Below are positions 1 through 11,396 of a DNA stretch of 64,000 bases, in pieces. This DNA comes from Nyssa sinensis. Its lineage: Eukaryota > Streptophyta > Magnoliopsida > Cornales > Nyssaceae. The stretch spans positions 64,388,688 through 64,452,687 of the forward strand of contig CM018031.1 of NCBI GenBank assembly GCA_008638375.1, in the 5' to 3' direction. The stretch's first letter is position 1, and each line of letters begins with the position of its first letter. Under the pieces are notes generated by a model. It saw nothing but the letters and a program-made list of their open reading frames with translations. It searched no databases and was not told the DNA's origin. A program made the translations under genes and the position numbers.

Positions 1-118
1 AAAGTAATTTTATTAATCCAATTAAAGTGATGCACGATTTTTCATAACAACTTTCACTAGTATTGAAAGTTTATCGCGTTTCTTGGTATCTATAAATTAC
101 ATGAGGTGTTTTTTTTAT

Positions 119-655
119 TAGGGGTGTCAATTTGAGTTATCGTGTCGTGTTTAAGTCGTGTCAAGATCTACATATTTAAAAATGTGTAAACTCAAACTCG
201 ACACTATTAACTAATCGTGTCAAGTTTTAAAACTCAAACCCAACCCATTTATTAAAAAGGTTATACGTGTCGACACTACTTAACTCGTTTATTTTAATTT
301 TTTTATTTTTCAAATACAAAAATTTACCTATTTTTTAATATGTATAAATAATTTTCAAGTTTAGTAACTTCGGATATGGGCCAAATCAAAGTAGAAACCT
401 CTTTTATAAATAAAGAATCTCAAAACCTTGATAAATATTTGATGTGAGATGAATTACCTTAACTCGTAATATATTTTATAATTAAACGTGTTAAGTCGTG
501 TTAAACGGGTTGACACTAGTAAAACCCAAACCTTACCTGTTTATTAATCGTATTATACGTGTCAACCCGTTTATGACCCAAACCCATTTATGCTAAATCC
601 AAACCTGTTAACTTCGAGTCGTGTTATCGTATCGTGTTAAAAATTGACACCCCTA
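119..655. mobile_element. hAT-like non-autonomous element (MITE)
   Basis: The block starts TAGGGGTGTCAATTT and ends in the exact reverse complement of that 15-mer. It is flanked by ttttttat (111-118) and ttttttac (656-663), an 8-bp near-identical target duplication, which is the size hAT transposases make. The interior has no ORF and carries many copies of GTGTCGTGTT- and GTGTTAA-like words on both strands, as expected of subterminal transposase-binding repeats. Family assignment rests on TSD length and the TAGGG terminus. A second element with related ends (TAGAGGTGTCAA) lies at 27740-28363. Confidence 0.7.
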
Positions 656-2090
656 TTTTTTACAATAACAGACATATTTTTTTAGATTATTTACAAATTA
701 CAAGCATCTCTTATCCAAGTTATTTTTTGTATCAAAATAATAAGAGTATCTTCTTCTTCTTCTTCTTTTACATTTTGTTCAATTTTGACAAATTTCTTTT
801 AATTTTTTTTAGTTTTCAAATAATTATTAATTGAAATATTATTATTGAAAAAATAAAAATATAAGTTATCATTTTAAATTTATTTTTATATAAAATAAAA
901 AATATCTTTTTTTAAAAAAAGTCAAAATTGAACAAATGTTAAAAAAAGAAAATAAAATGAATATTTTTGTCGTTTTGACAAAATTAGATGGGAGGAGTGT
1001 ATGTTGTTTCTTAATAAAAATAGTACAGGTTAGAATAATTATATACGAAAATAAAAAAATAAAAAATATTTTTTGCTAATGTCCATTTTTTTACAATTTT
1101 TATTGAAAAAAAATAAATTTATATATTTTTTTGCTAATATGCATATTTGGAGTATAAAGCTATGTATACCAAATTAGAAGTATAAAGCTAATAGAATTTT
1201 ACCTTAAAAAAAAACAAATTTTGTAAAAAAATTAGAAGTATCAAACTGGTTTTATTTCTCTCTCTTTTTTTTTTTTTTTTATCACACCAACGTTATCTAT
1301 TTCTATCTCGGCGAAAAAGATAAAAAGGAGAATAAACAGTTTACAAACTCAAAGATAATTTCGTTGTTTTCATTTTTCTTTCTAAAATGAAAACAAAAAA
1401 CACTAAAAAAGATAGAGTTAAAAGTTGAAATTGTTACAAAAAGGCTATTAAAATTTTGAAAGGAAAGAAACAATAAATTAGAAATTTGTGTATTGTTAAA
1501 AAAAAATTAGTAAAATTATATTAACTGTGTGAAAAATAGAGAGTCAGAGACTTACAATACTAAAAGAAAAAAAATTAATATATTTCAAATTTTCATTTAT
1601 TATATAACTATTCATTTAATACATGAGAATTGTTCAAGGCCTAAATCATCCCATTAGAAATGATAGGACACGCATTATGTGTGCAAGTCATGGACACGCA
1701 TCACACACTCACGCATCACATGCCTACTAATGGAATCACTCATATCCATCACGACCGTGGTGGTTGTCATTCTGAATGAGCGTGGGATCAATTTTTATTT
1801 ATTATTACGGTCAGAAATGCCATATTGCCGACAAAGTGCACTTTTAATTTTGGAAAGCCCTCGTAGATTTATTTATTTATAAAAAAAGGCTCCATCGTGA
1901 TAACACTAAAAAAATCATACAATATACGTGTACGTTCTTGATCTCCCCAAGTGTATCGGATCATTATCAGAGAAAAGTAAAAAGAAATTATAAAATATAT
2001 GAGATATTTTAATTGGATCCTTCAGTCCTTCAGAACAAGACACGTAGACCAAGAAATATTTCGAGCCACGAGAAGGGTTAATTTAGTGGG
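656..2090. other. AT-rich intergenic spacer
   Basis: Mostly poly(A)/poly(T)-rich DNA with no coding exon that I can support. The short ORFs at 634-834 and 1679-1882 show no family resemblance. The right part runs into the promoter of the F-box gene. Confidence 0.6.
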
Positions 2091-2305
2091 ACACGTGGCG
2101 AAGAATCTCGACTTTCATCCAACCGCTGACGTTTGTTCTCGATTCGGTGACAGGGCAATCGGTTAATATCATATCAAACTTCTTCCTCAGCCAATAAGAA
2201 CAAGACACGTACGTGATTCTTAGCTCATGATCTAAAGGCACTTAATCAGCATTTCCTGCTGGACACGTGTCCAGCGTTAGATTTCTACAACTGCTATATA
2301 TATAA
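2091..2305 (+). promoter_or_regulatory. F-box gene promoter with ABRE/G-box cluster and TATA box
   Basis: Three ACGT-core sites stand within 180 bp. ACACGTGGC at 2091-2099 is a textbook ABRE, ACACGTACGTG at 2205-2215 is a double ACGT core, and the palindrome GACACGTGTC at 2262-2271 is a G-box. A CACGT also occurs at about 2041. CCAAT is at 2191-2195 and a TATA box (ctatatatataag) at 2293-2305. ABRE clusters bind AREB/ABF bZIP factors in ABA and drought responses. The motifs are seen directly; ABA-inducible expression is inferred and agrees with what is known for Arabidopsis EDL3. Confidence 0.65.
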
Positions 2306-2330
2306 GCGCGTATACGCCACCCCACTCGAA

Positions 2331-3272
2331 ATGCAAATCCGTTGTTGGAAAATGAGTGCGCACCAGAGGCCCAGACTGAGTCCGTCGAATGAGGTGTCGG
2401 AGCCAGGCGACTCGGGGATACTCAACGAGCGGATACTCATGCTGGTCTTCGAGTCAATCAACTGGGACATTCACGTTCTATGTAAAGCCGCGTCTGTGAG
2501 CCGGAAACTCCATGCCGTCGCCAAGCGGCTTTTGTGGAGGGAGATGTGCGTGTATCGCGCACCGCGCATGGTCGCCACATTGGCAAATGGTGCACCGAAC
2601 CGTCGAATCGGAGGGGGCTGGCACGCTCTCGCAAAGCTGCTCTTCTTCTGTTGTGGTTGTGAGCCGACTCGACATTTTCAAGTGAGTCAACCATGTCGGG
2701 GTCACTTCGTGAAGGCGACTCGATTCTCGAAGACATCGGGTCGGAGTTTTCTGACGAAGAAATGTAGGGACGATCTGCTGTATGTAAGTGATCCGTGTGA
2801 GCATCCAATGGGAAATAAGGAGGATGATTTGGGGATTTACAGAGGGGTATTTCGGGGATTTATGAAGTCTAGGACGAGACATTGTCTAATCGGACGGCGG
2901 GTAGAGTTCGACGAGAGGGTGAGGTGTCCTTATTGTGGGGCCCGCGTGTGGAGTATGACTACAGCTAGGCTCGTGCCTAAGAGTGCAGCCAGGAGGCTTG
3001 GGTCCCACGACGGTGGGTTAGAGTATTTCGTGTGTGTGAATGGGCACTTGCATGGAACTTGTTGGTTAGTGCCTCTATCGTCCGATGAAGATGTTAGCGA
3101 CCATGATGAGGATGACGACAGCGGTGTGGATGGCCATGCTAGTGGCAGTGAGGATGGTGATCATAGTGGCTATGGTGGGGTCCACAGTGCAGGGTGTGAA
3201 GATCAGATGGTGACAGATGGAAACGTAAGCTCGAAAAAGGGTAAGGGTGTTGGTGGCGGGCCGGCACCTTGA
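2331..3272 (+). CDS. EDL3: EID1-like F-box protein (EDL3-type)
   Basis: Single-exon gene of 313 codons. Residues about 28-80 form a divergent F-box (ILNERILMLVFESINWDIHV, then the conserved LCKAASVSRKLHAVAKRLLW), which would bind an ASK/Skp1 subunit of an SCF ubiquitin ligase. A cysteine pair (CPYCGARVW) and a Cys/His block (FVCVNGHLHGTCWLVPL) follow; both are typical of the plant EID1/EDL family. The C-terminus is acidic, from SSDEDVSDHDEDDD onward. In Arabidopsis, EDL3 is an ABA-induced positive regulator of ABA signalling, and EID1 modulates phytochrome A signalling. The in-frame ATG at 2352 (residue 8) may be the true start: the TATA box at 2293-2305 predicts transcription from about 2325-2335, leaving almost no leader for the ATG at 2331. 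Antisense ORFs across this gene are shadows of its high GC content. Confidence 0.88.
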   Translation: MQIRCWKMSAHQRPRLSPSNEVSEPGDSGILNERILMLVFESINWDIHVLCKAASVSRKLHAVAKRLLWREMCVYRAPRMVATLANGAPNRRIGGGWHALAKLLFFCCGCEPTRHFQVSQPCRGHFVKATRFSKTSGRSFLTKKCRDDLLYVSDPCEHPMGNKEDDLGIYRGVFRGFMKSRTRHCLIGRRVEFDERVRCPYCGARVWSMTTARLVPKSAARRLGSHDGGLEYFVCVNGHLHGTCWLVPLSSDEDVSDHDEDDDSGVDGHASGSEDGDHSGYGGVHSAGCEDQMVTDGNVSSKKGKGVGGGPAP

Positions 3273-5689
3273 TGGGATTCAGTTTTGAAATGGGCCTGAG
3301 CGGGCCAGCCTTAGATATTGTGTCACGTGTCTCTCCCCTGTCTTGCCACGTCAACAATTAGGACCGATTATTTGATGGTCCCTTTTGCCAAATCACTATT
3401 GATTTTTTCCCCATATTCACTTCATTAAAATTATTCTATTGGGCGCGAGTGCAATTTCTTTCGCAGTTAATATAGTCGGTGGCACTGTTCAATTAGTGGT
3501 CTAAACATTTTTGACGTGGCATGATGAAATTTAGTTCCATGTCACTTTTTTCTTATTATTCCAGCTTATTGAGTGTTTGTTAGAAATGTTCTGTGATCTT
3601 GTAGTTAGAGTGTGTGATGGGAGGCGGCCATACAGTTCCTTGGCTCTCTTCTGATGTTCAAAACTCTAATTTTTTTTTAAAATATTGTATGATTTTAAAA
3701 TATTAACTTGATTAATAATTTTAATTAATTATGAATTGTCGTGTATAGAAAAATATTTAGAATTGTCATTTTTATCATTTTAAATCTCTAATTATAGAAC
3801 TGATCTGTGTCTTTTATTTATTTATTTATTTATTTATCTGGCACATTAATTCATCATGTGTCTATGCGCTCGTGTGGTGGTGCACTGTGACAGAGATCGC
3901 CCGCGATTGCTATTTTTATCCAATGGTGCTGTTATCATGATGCATTGTTTCTTTATGCTCCTGCTCCCTTTGTGGAGAAGGGAAGCTAAAAGTAACGGTG
4001 TTTTGACACTTTTTGCTCTACGGTTTTCTTTTCGATACTTTCTATTTTGCCTTTTGGCTTCTTGCTAGTTTGCCTGTCTTGGCCTCTTTTTATACTGTTA
4101 CGCCCCCGGGGGATTCCCCTTGTACAGTTGTGTAGTTTCACTCTTCATTTTTTTTTCTATAAAATTATTGTAATGACACAATTTCACCCACCAATCAGGT
4201 GACGATACATATACGAAACATATATAAAATTTTCAAACTACACTCGTCAAGTGAGATTTAGATGTATCATCATTGTTGGATAAATCATAACTTAACTCGG
4301 ATTCATTTGGACACAACGTAATGTTTTGTTTCAGCCTAAGCGAAGGAGCCAAGATCTAACTCAAATCAATCATCGGTTTGGATAGACTTTCAATTCGGGC
4401 CTATCTACAATTCAGACAGTTTGATCAAGTTAACCCGATTAAAATATTTCAAAACAAGAGAAAATCGTGAACCCAAAATATTAGAGGATGTTAGCCCTAT
4501 TATAAGTATCAGCTGTGACCCTATATCATCCCACAATCAAGAAATTACTTGAAATCAATGACACATCTTCTCCACCACAAACAATCACTATTTAAACCCC
4601 TAAAACCCACGTTAATAAAAAAAAAAAACACATGCAATCCCTTGTACTCAAAACTATAGTTTTTCTGCATCCTTCTTCATTTTCTTAAACAATTTATCAA
4701 GTTGACCGTCAAAGAGTCCTTAGCAAGCACCACACAGATGTCCCAACTCTCCTCAATAGTACTTTCTTGTCTTACAGGGGGACATTCAGCTTGTGGAGAA
4801 CTCGATTCACAAACAAAAAAGTAATATGGAAAATTTTGTATTGATCTAATTTTGTATAGAAACTTAAATGTTGATTTTAATAGTCATGATTTTGTGATTT
4901 TGTTTTTTTGGGTTGTTTGATTACAAATAGCTCCATTATATGCCTAGAGTTTCTGGGATTCCAATTTTTATTTTGTTGTTTTGTATTGGTTTAGAATTTA
5001 GATTGTTTGGATTACCATTTGTTGTTTGGTTGCTCCAAGTGGGTTCTCCCTACTTGTTAGTGCACCTTATATTTTTTTTAATCGTTGTCCTTCCATAATA
5101 ATATTTATTGGTCATAACAAGGTGGGTTTCTAATTGTCACTACATAATCATATTTTTTTTAATCTTTTTTGGATTTTGTTTTTCATATAACTTCCCTTCC
5201 AAAAAATTATATATAAATTATCATTAAATGTAGGGATTTCCACATTATTTTTCAAATTTAACTCTTCAAATACGAAGAAACCTTGTTTTTTGAATTTTGT
5301 AATGAGTAAGAGAAAATTCTTATTTTTCATTCGAAATATGTTTTCTTTTAATAAGATTTTCATAATTGTTTTCAATTAACACAATTATGTTACAATATAT
5401 GACTTGCTGTGATTTAAGTTCTAGTTTTTATGTCTAATTATTCGTTAAGATGAAAGCATAAACATGTGAATATTAAAGCATTACATTTTTTTTTATTCTT
5501 GGTTTAGCATCATTTCTCTTTCTTTGGTCAATGCTTAACTGAGTTCAATTTTATTAAAATTTGTAATGTTTTATTTGACACTCTGAAATTGAGATTTTAA
5601 AAATAGAATTGATTAGAATTTGAGGCAAATTAGCTTTAAGTTTAGACTAACTTGTATTCATATATTAGCTGTTGTATTGAATTTGAAAT
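3273..5689. other. 3' flank of F-box gene and AT-rich spacer
   Basis: The first few hundred bases are probably the 3' UTR of the F-box gene. A TTTA microsatellite lies at about 3812-3837. The ORF at 3856-4068 has no recognisable domain. I see no further gene. Confidence 0.5.
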
Positions 5690-5870
5690 GTCCGCGGGGC
5701 TAACTTGGTTGGTGAACTCATGACTTCTTTTAAGATGAAGTCATGGATTTTACTTTCATTTTTCCTACTAAGGAAGAAGGTGTAATTTATTTATTTTATT
5801 CTAGTTCGGTTTGAGTTGAATGTAATGAAATTCATTGTATAATACAACTTCCATGGCAAAAAAAAGAAGA
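5690..5870 (+). repeat. Possible tRNA-derived SINE
   Basis: The segment begins GCGGGGCTAACTTGGTTGGTGA, which resembles a Pol III A-box region, and ends about 170 bp later in a short poly(A) (gcaaaaaaaag). The B box is degenerate and no target duplication was found, so this is only a suggestion. Confidence 0.25.
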
Positions 5871-6213
5871 ATTTGAATGCTAAAGATACAAAAATATGAA
5901 TGGGGAGCTCCTAAATAAACTCAAGAAATAGTTTTTTTTTTTTTTTTCTCGATTACACACTAAGTCTAAACACTACACTCTTTGATTTGAAATAATAAAA
6001 AAAAAAACTAGTTTTTTGACAATTATGAGAATCAAATCTATGATATATTCACATTTTTACCAATGTGCTAAAACAATTTTGATTGAAAAATAACTTATCT
6101 GAATATTATCTTATTTGAAAAAACTCAATTGTCTGACATTAGGGTAACAAGAATATTCGATCTTTCTATTGAGTATTATCTTAACATCAAGGTTATAAGA
6201 AGATTTAATCTTT

Positions 6214-6470
6214 CACCAATTGGGGTAACCAGTTGATAACTAATGCTCTTTTTAAAAGAGGACGTCATGAGTTCGAATCTTTAGGATGGACTGTGAATAT
6301 TATTTTCGATCAATCATGAGTTGAGTTGGGTTATTATGAGAAGCTTCTAGTTTGAATTTGTGTACGGCATATTATGTTGATTCTTGGTAGTGGTAATATG
6401 TTACGGTGTTTAATTTATTTATTGTAATTCATATTTTGTAATACCCTATCTTACTTTCCAAAAAAAATAA
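6214..6470 (+). repeat. Possible tRNA-derived SINE
   Basis: A Pol III B-box-like word, GAGTTCGAATCT, lies at about 6269-6280 after a GGGGTAACCAGTTGATAAC stretch that could be an A-box region. The segment ends at a run of A after CTTACTTTCC (about 6451-6468). The same terminal word, reversed and slightly changed, occurs in the micro-insertion at 10846-10859. No target duplication was identified. Confidence 0.3.
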
Positions 6471-8536
6471 TACTTTAATCCTTCTATCTTATAATGGGCT
6501 TAAGGTTTATATGGCAGATCACACAGGATGAAGCTATATTTAAAATATCGATGGACTAGATTTTGTTACCGATACTTGCAAAAGTCAATCCAAATAAGTT
6601 TACGAGAATCAGTATGATATTAGTCAAAATTCAACTAAATAAAATGTTATTCTAATTATTTGGAGATAATTAAAAGTTTTTAGTAACCAAGTGACATCTG
6701 ATTTCGAATCTTTTGAGATTGTATTATAATATAATTAATTTTATAGTCATAAATTAGACTTGATAGTGATATGATTGATATTTCTAAGTTATAATTATAA
6801 ATACATACTCTTTTGGTTGGAAAAAATTGTATATATTTGGAGATAAAAAATAAGATTGTATGATATTTTGATGAAGAGAGTTCGAGAGAAGGTTTATTGG
6901 GAGTCAACGAGAGTCATTCATTATGGAAATTCCATGCCTAGCAAGTCCTTAATTCTTATCCTATTAAACATGGATTCTAGCTAATCATTGCCGAAATCTT
7001 TGAGATAATATTTCTCTGATTCAACTCATTGTCGTTTTGAATCTTCTCTTGTCCTGCTTAAGTTTGGGAAGAGCCGAGCTAATCATCAAGGAACGTTCCC
7101 AAGACTAACCGTCCATCACAAAGACCCAGCTATAGTTTGCAAACGTTTAGAGGGAGCTAAAGTAAAGTTTTACGGCTAGTGTTTGTGTTCATATAATACA
7201 TACTGTATATATATATATATATTTATATGGGCTTATATGGGCGTAAGACTCAAGGAAATATCATAATGACGGGTTCCACACATTTGTTACTATATGTGCA
7301 TTATATGTGCTATCAAACATTCTGTGCATTTAATTTTTTTTTTTGGGCTTTATTTTATTTTCACGTGTCACTGATTTTTAAAGATTGATCTATATTAGAA
7401 CATCTCTAATGAGCTCTTTTAGTTATTTTAGGGAGTACAATTGAAAAATCATGCTCTAACTATACTCTTTATCAAGTTTCTAAAATAAGGAATACCACAG
7501 TCACTCCCCACAAGTGAGGAGAGAGTGATGACTTTCTAAATTGATTAAATAAATATTTTAATGTGGTAGTTTTCTAAAATCATGTTTATGTAATTGATTA
7601 AATGTGTTTTTTTTTAATGTGGTTTAAAAGTAAATAGAAGACATTTGACTGTGTATTTTATTATTATTTATATTTTCTCTTAATTAATTTTTTATTTAAA
7701 ATTTTGTTAAGTTTTAAATAAGTTAAATAGATGCCAAAAATTTTCGTTAAAAAACTCACTATTAAAAAGCAACAATTAAAAATGACTGTATGAAAATAGT
7801 CGTTAAAAGTGATCGTTAAAAAAAAGACGATTAAAATTAGTCGTTAAAAAAATATAATTGTTGAAATAAATTCAAATTATGATAGTTTAAATTTAAGAAA
7901 TTAATAGAAAAATTCAAAATTAGATAAAATAGAGAGTCTGGTTAGAATAGTCCAAAGTGGTCTCTATAATAATTTTATGACCATTTTAGATAAAATAGGG
8001 TGAGAATGTGGAGTAGCCCCATCAACACCCTTGTCCTCAAAATTTTTCTAAAAAATAGATAAAATTATGATAATAATTAATATAAAATATTTTTTCTCCC
8101 GCTACTTGTAAGGATAAGTGACTGTGAAATGATGTTTCATAAACTCAAATGAGTTAAAAACACTTCTAATACTGCCAATATTTTTTTTTAAATGCACAAT
8201 TACCTTTCAAACAACTCTTGAATGATTATAAACATTCATGTTTAGGACACACACACATATGTGTGCGAGTAAACTTAGTAAAGGATGACGACAACTTTTA
8301 TTTGATTTTATGTAACAAAATAAATAAATATTTTTATTTTATTTTATTTTATATACAAACAACAAAATGACATTGAAAATGAAACGTGGACGAGCCAAGT
8401 CTCATTAGAACCACTCCGATTCCAATAATAAAAGTTACTTTTAATTATATTAAAGCTAAATAAAAGGCACCTTCTTTTATTGTATGCTCCACCAAAATTA
8501 GTGATTGTTAATAGTATTAATTTCCTTGTGGCTTAT
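6471..8536. other. AT-rich spacer, no gene seen
   Basis: No coding exon is supported. The stretch about 7400-8020 starts AGAACATCTCTAATGAGCTC and ends near GTGGAGTAGCCCC, reminiscent of plant MITEs with GAGCATCTCC-type ends. The termini do not pair well enough to define an element. Confidence 0.4.
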
Positions 8537-9726
8537 TGTTAGCCCGTTGAAGGGTTGACACGGCCATGGCATTGGGGAGCTTCAGCCAATGCTAAGGCCA
8601 AGGTAGGGGTGGCTTGTCATGGGCATCCTTACTTGAAGATTGAGATGCCTTGGAGTTATATTCCGGACTTGGAATTACATTCATGAGAGGAATGACATTC
8701 GGGAGTGGGAATGACATTCCAAGATTGGATTTGTCTTGAAGGATTTTTGGACTTAGGCGCAGTTGGACGCACGACTTGGGCAACGAAGTGTTAAAGCAAT
8801 GCCTTCGGTGAACAGTTTGGCGCATGGGTTGCCTTTGGCAAGGCAAATGCGCACGGGTGGAAGAACTAGTTCTGCAAGGGGTTGTGTCTACTCCGGTCAG
8901 GTTGGAAAATCTTCATAAGATATATATAGGGGGCAGTACCCCCTTGAAGCGCCCATGGGCGGGGTGCCCATGGGCGTGCCCATGCGACGTGCGCATGCGA
9001 CTTGAGGCCTTGGCACCTTCGGGGCAAGGCATGGTGCTATTGAAAGCTGGTGGTCCGAGCACCATCACCAAGGGTGGCGGCATATGGTGGCGATGTTCGG
9101 CAAACAAGTCCGAACCATGAGTAGGCATGGTTCGGCAATGATGGCTAAACACAGAGGCATCGGTGGGACCGAGTGCGGCGCTGGTGCAAGGCAACAGCGC
9201 ATGCGGCAGCAACAGCGCGTGCGGCGGCAGTGCGTGACTGGCGGAATCCAAGTCCGTCTAGGACAAGGAATCCAAATCCGGCAAGGAAAAGGAAAGCGCA
9301 ATCCAAGTTCGGCAAGGAAAAGGAAAGTGCAATCCAAGTCCGTCAAGGAGAAGGAAATCGTGGGACATGTTGGCCCAATCCTAGTCCATATAAGAAAAGG
9401 AAACTGTGTGAAAGGTTTGCTTATAAATACAATGTAATAGGGAGGGGCGAGACAGACACACAGAAAGGGAGAGCATAGAATAGAGGAGAAGAGAGGGTGT
9501 TCTCTTGTCTCGCAGCCCTTAGACTTTGTATTCCTTTGTATTCGTTTGGATTATTGTGAATAAAAGATTGGGAAAGTGATTTTTGTAAATCTGTGTGCCT
9601 TTGTGTGTTGCTGTGTTCTCCCTTATAAGTCTCTTGGCGTGAATGCGTGGGGTTGGTTGGTCAAGGCAGGTGTCTTGACGCCGCACAGGCGAAAGAAATT
9701 TGTTGTCAGATTTCGACCCTGTGACA
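8537..9726 (+). mobile_element. Solo LTR of an LTR retrotransposon, 5-bp TSD
   Basis: The element starts TGTTAGCCCG, ends CCCTGTGACA and is flanked by CTTAT on both sides (8532-8536 and 9727-9731). This fits a 1,190-bp LTR left by recombination between the two LTRs of a full element. It is far more GC-rich than its surroundings, with a CCCATGGGC repeat near 8950-8990. A TATA-like box (gcttataaatac) lies at about 9420-9431, and AATAAAAG, a possible polyadenylation signal, at about 9559. The overlapping ORFs on both strands have no retroelement protein signature. It lies about 200 bp upstream of the likely start of the OSCA transcript, in the same orientation. Confidence 0.85.
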
Positions 9727-9929
9727 CTTATCATCATAACCAAAAAGAATAGTATCATAATTGGGGGCAATATGGGCATTCTATCATTCAAAAGTGTTGT
9801 CCCTCTTTAATATCGATCATAACGTTACAAACTACGTGACGCGCATAGTCGTGCATCGGAGGGCGGTTCCGTGCATTGCTGCTTGCCGTCCTCCCTCCCC
9901 ATTCTCTCATTCGGAAACTTCCATCACAA

Positions 9930-11396
9930 ACCCATACGAAAATATAAGAGGCCCTAATTTTATACTTCTTTACCACATACAAGTCCCCTGAATATTGAAG
10001 CTTCTCAACTTTAGCTTGTATTCAATCCAGAAAGGCGACATTGCAACTCGCGAAGTCGTTCGCTCTGGTTTCTTATTCATCTTTCATGAAGTCTTCGTTT
10101 GGTTACTGAGAAAAGGTAGGAAAGAAAAGGAAAGATACTTTTTAATCTTTTCATTGTTTGGGACTCTGAGAAACCAAGAACCTCAACTCAAGCTTGCTAT
10201 AGAACTATTTGGGTTTGGCTTAGTAGCGGTGAGTTTTTTATTTTCAGGAAACCAAGATGAAATAAGACAAGATTCAGAATCTTTGAATTTCATCTGTTTT
10301 TCCATCGACTAAACCGATATGAACTGTTCATTGGTGTCATCTTATTTTTTAATATTCGAGCATGATAAATATCGAGTTATAAGAGAGTTGATTCGATATG
10401 TTTCTTTTATATATGTGTGTGTTTGTATGTGTAATCTAGAAAGTAGATGTTGTTTAGAATGGCATTTATTTTGATGAATTTTCTTTGTTATGTGCTTATT
10501 TGATGTGTAAGATATTTGTGAAGAGCTATTCAAGAAATGGGCTGTGAGATAAAACTCTATTTAATTGTTTTGATCTTGAATGCGACCTCAATTAGAGGAT
10601 GTTTCAATTCTTTTATTATGTACCATAATTAGCTTCCAGGTGTTTGGGGGCCAGTAAGTAGATTCTGTGTCATGTTCTATGCAAAACAACAAAAGACAGT
10701 GGGCCTTTTCCTTCTCTGCTTCAGGTTATGAAGTTTCTATTCTTTTGTTCCAATGAATTGGACTAAATAAGTTTTTGTAGCTATTACACCAATCTTTATA
10801 AGTCGTTGACACTAAGTTGGTAGTGTATGACATAATCTATAGCATTTTTTTGGAAGGAAATAATCTATAGCATTAGTTGTGTATTGAGTGATAACTCCAT
10901 GATTGAAGGATAATTTGGTGTGACTGGTATAAGTTTTTGGGGTTGGGCAAAACCTGCCTATGAATTGCTCAAGAATATTAAACTGGGTACAACGACCTTT
11001 TGAGGATTGCAATTTACAATATGGAGGATTACATAAGAGAAAAGTTTGAAATTAAAGTACTGGGTTAACACTGTTTGAAACCATTAGGTTGATATAGGAT
11101 GGCATGATAATTGGAAATTTTTAAGGTCGGCTTCCAACTGTTTAAGAGTCATTATTGTCGGGACAGTAATCACAAAAACAACTGCGATAGTACGCTAACA
11201 GACACTGCATTTTAAAAGCAATTATAGCCTATCCATTAGAGAAAACTGTGGTATATTGCAACTCACCTGCAAAACCAAAATGGGGATTACCGTGTTCATC
11301 TGCTTTACAAATTTTCCTGGTTATTGTGCATCATGAGACATGTCTCACTCGTTTCCTCTCAAATATTAAGGGATTCAATAATTTCAAAGGAAGAAC
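9930..11396 (+). promoter_or_regulatory. Putative core promoter and 5' leader of the OSCA gene
   Basis: A TATA-like word (aatataagag) lies at 9941-9950. The following sequence is less AT-rich and reads like a 5' UTR. A plausible splice donor (aaaag/gtagg) is at 10115/10116, and an acceptor-like ttttcag ends at 10247. A leader intron reaching close to the ATG at 11397 is likely, but the exact acceptor cannot be fixed. The ORF at 9995-10312 has no family resemblance and is probably leader plus intron. No competing gene is seen. Confidence 0.4.
10832..10873 (-). mobile_element. 14-bp retroposon-tail micro-insertion with 14-bp TSD
   Basis: ataatctatagcat occurs at 10832-10845 and again at 10860-10873. 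Only ttttttggaaggaa separates the copies. Read on the minus strand the insert is TTCCTTCCAAAAAA, close to the CTTTCCAAAAAAAA tail at about 6455. The arrangement matches a retroposition event that copied little more than the poly(A) tail. Confidence 0.5.

Noticed and set aside
2458..2882. Two antisense ORFs (116 and 134 aa) opposite the F-box gene
   Set aside because: They are shadows of a GC-rich coding exon, with no domain and no promoter on that strand.
8592..9478. A cluster of six overlapping ORFs on both strands
   Set aside because: All lie within the solo LTR, whose high GC content leaves frames open. None shows gag, protease, RT or integrase motifs.
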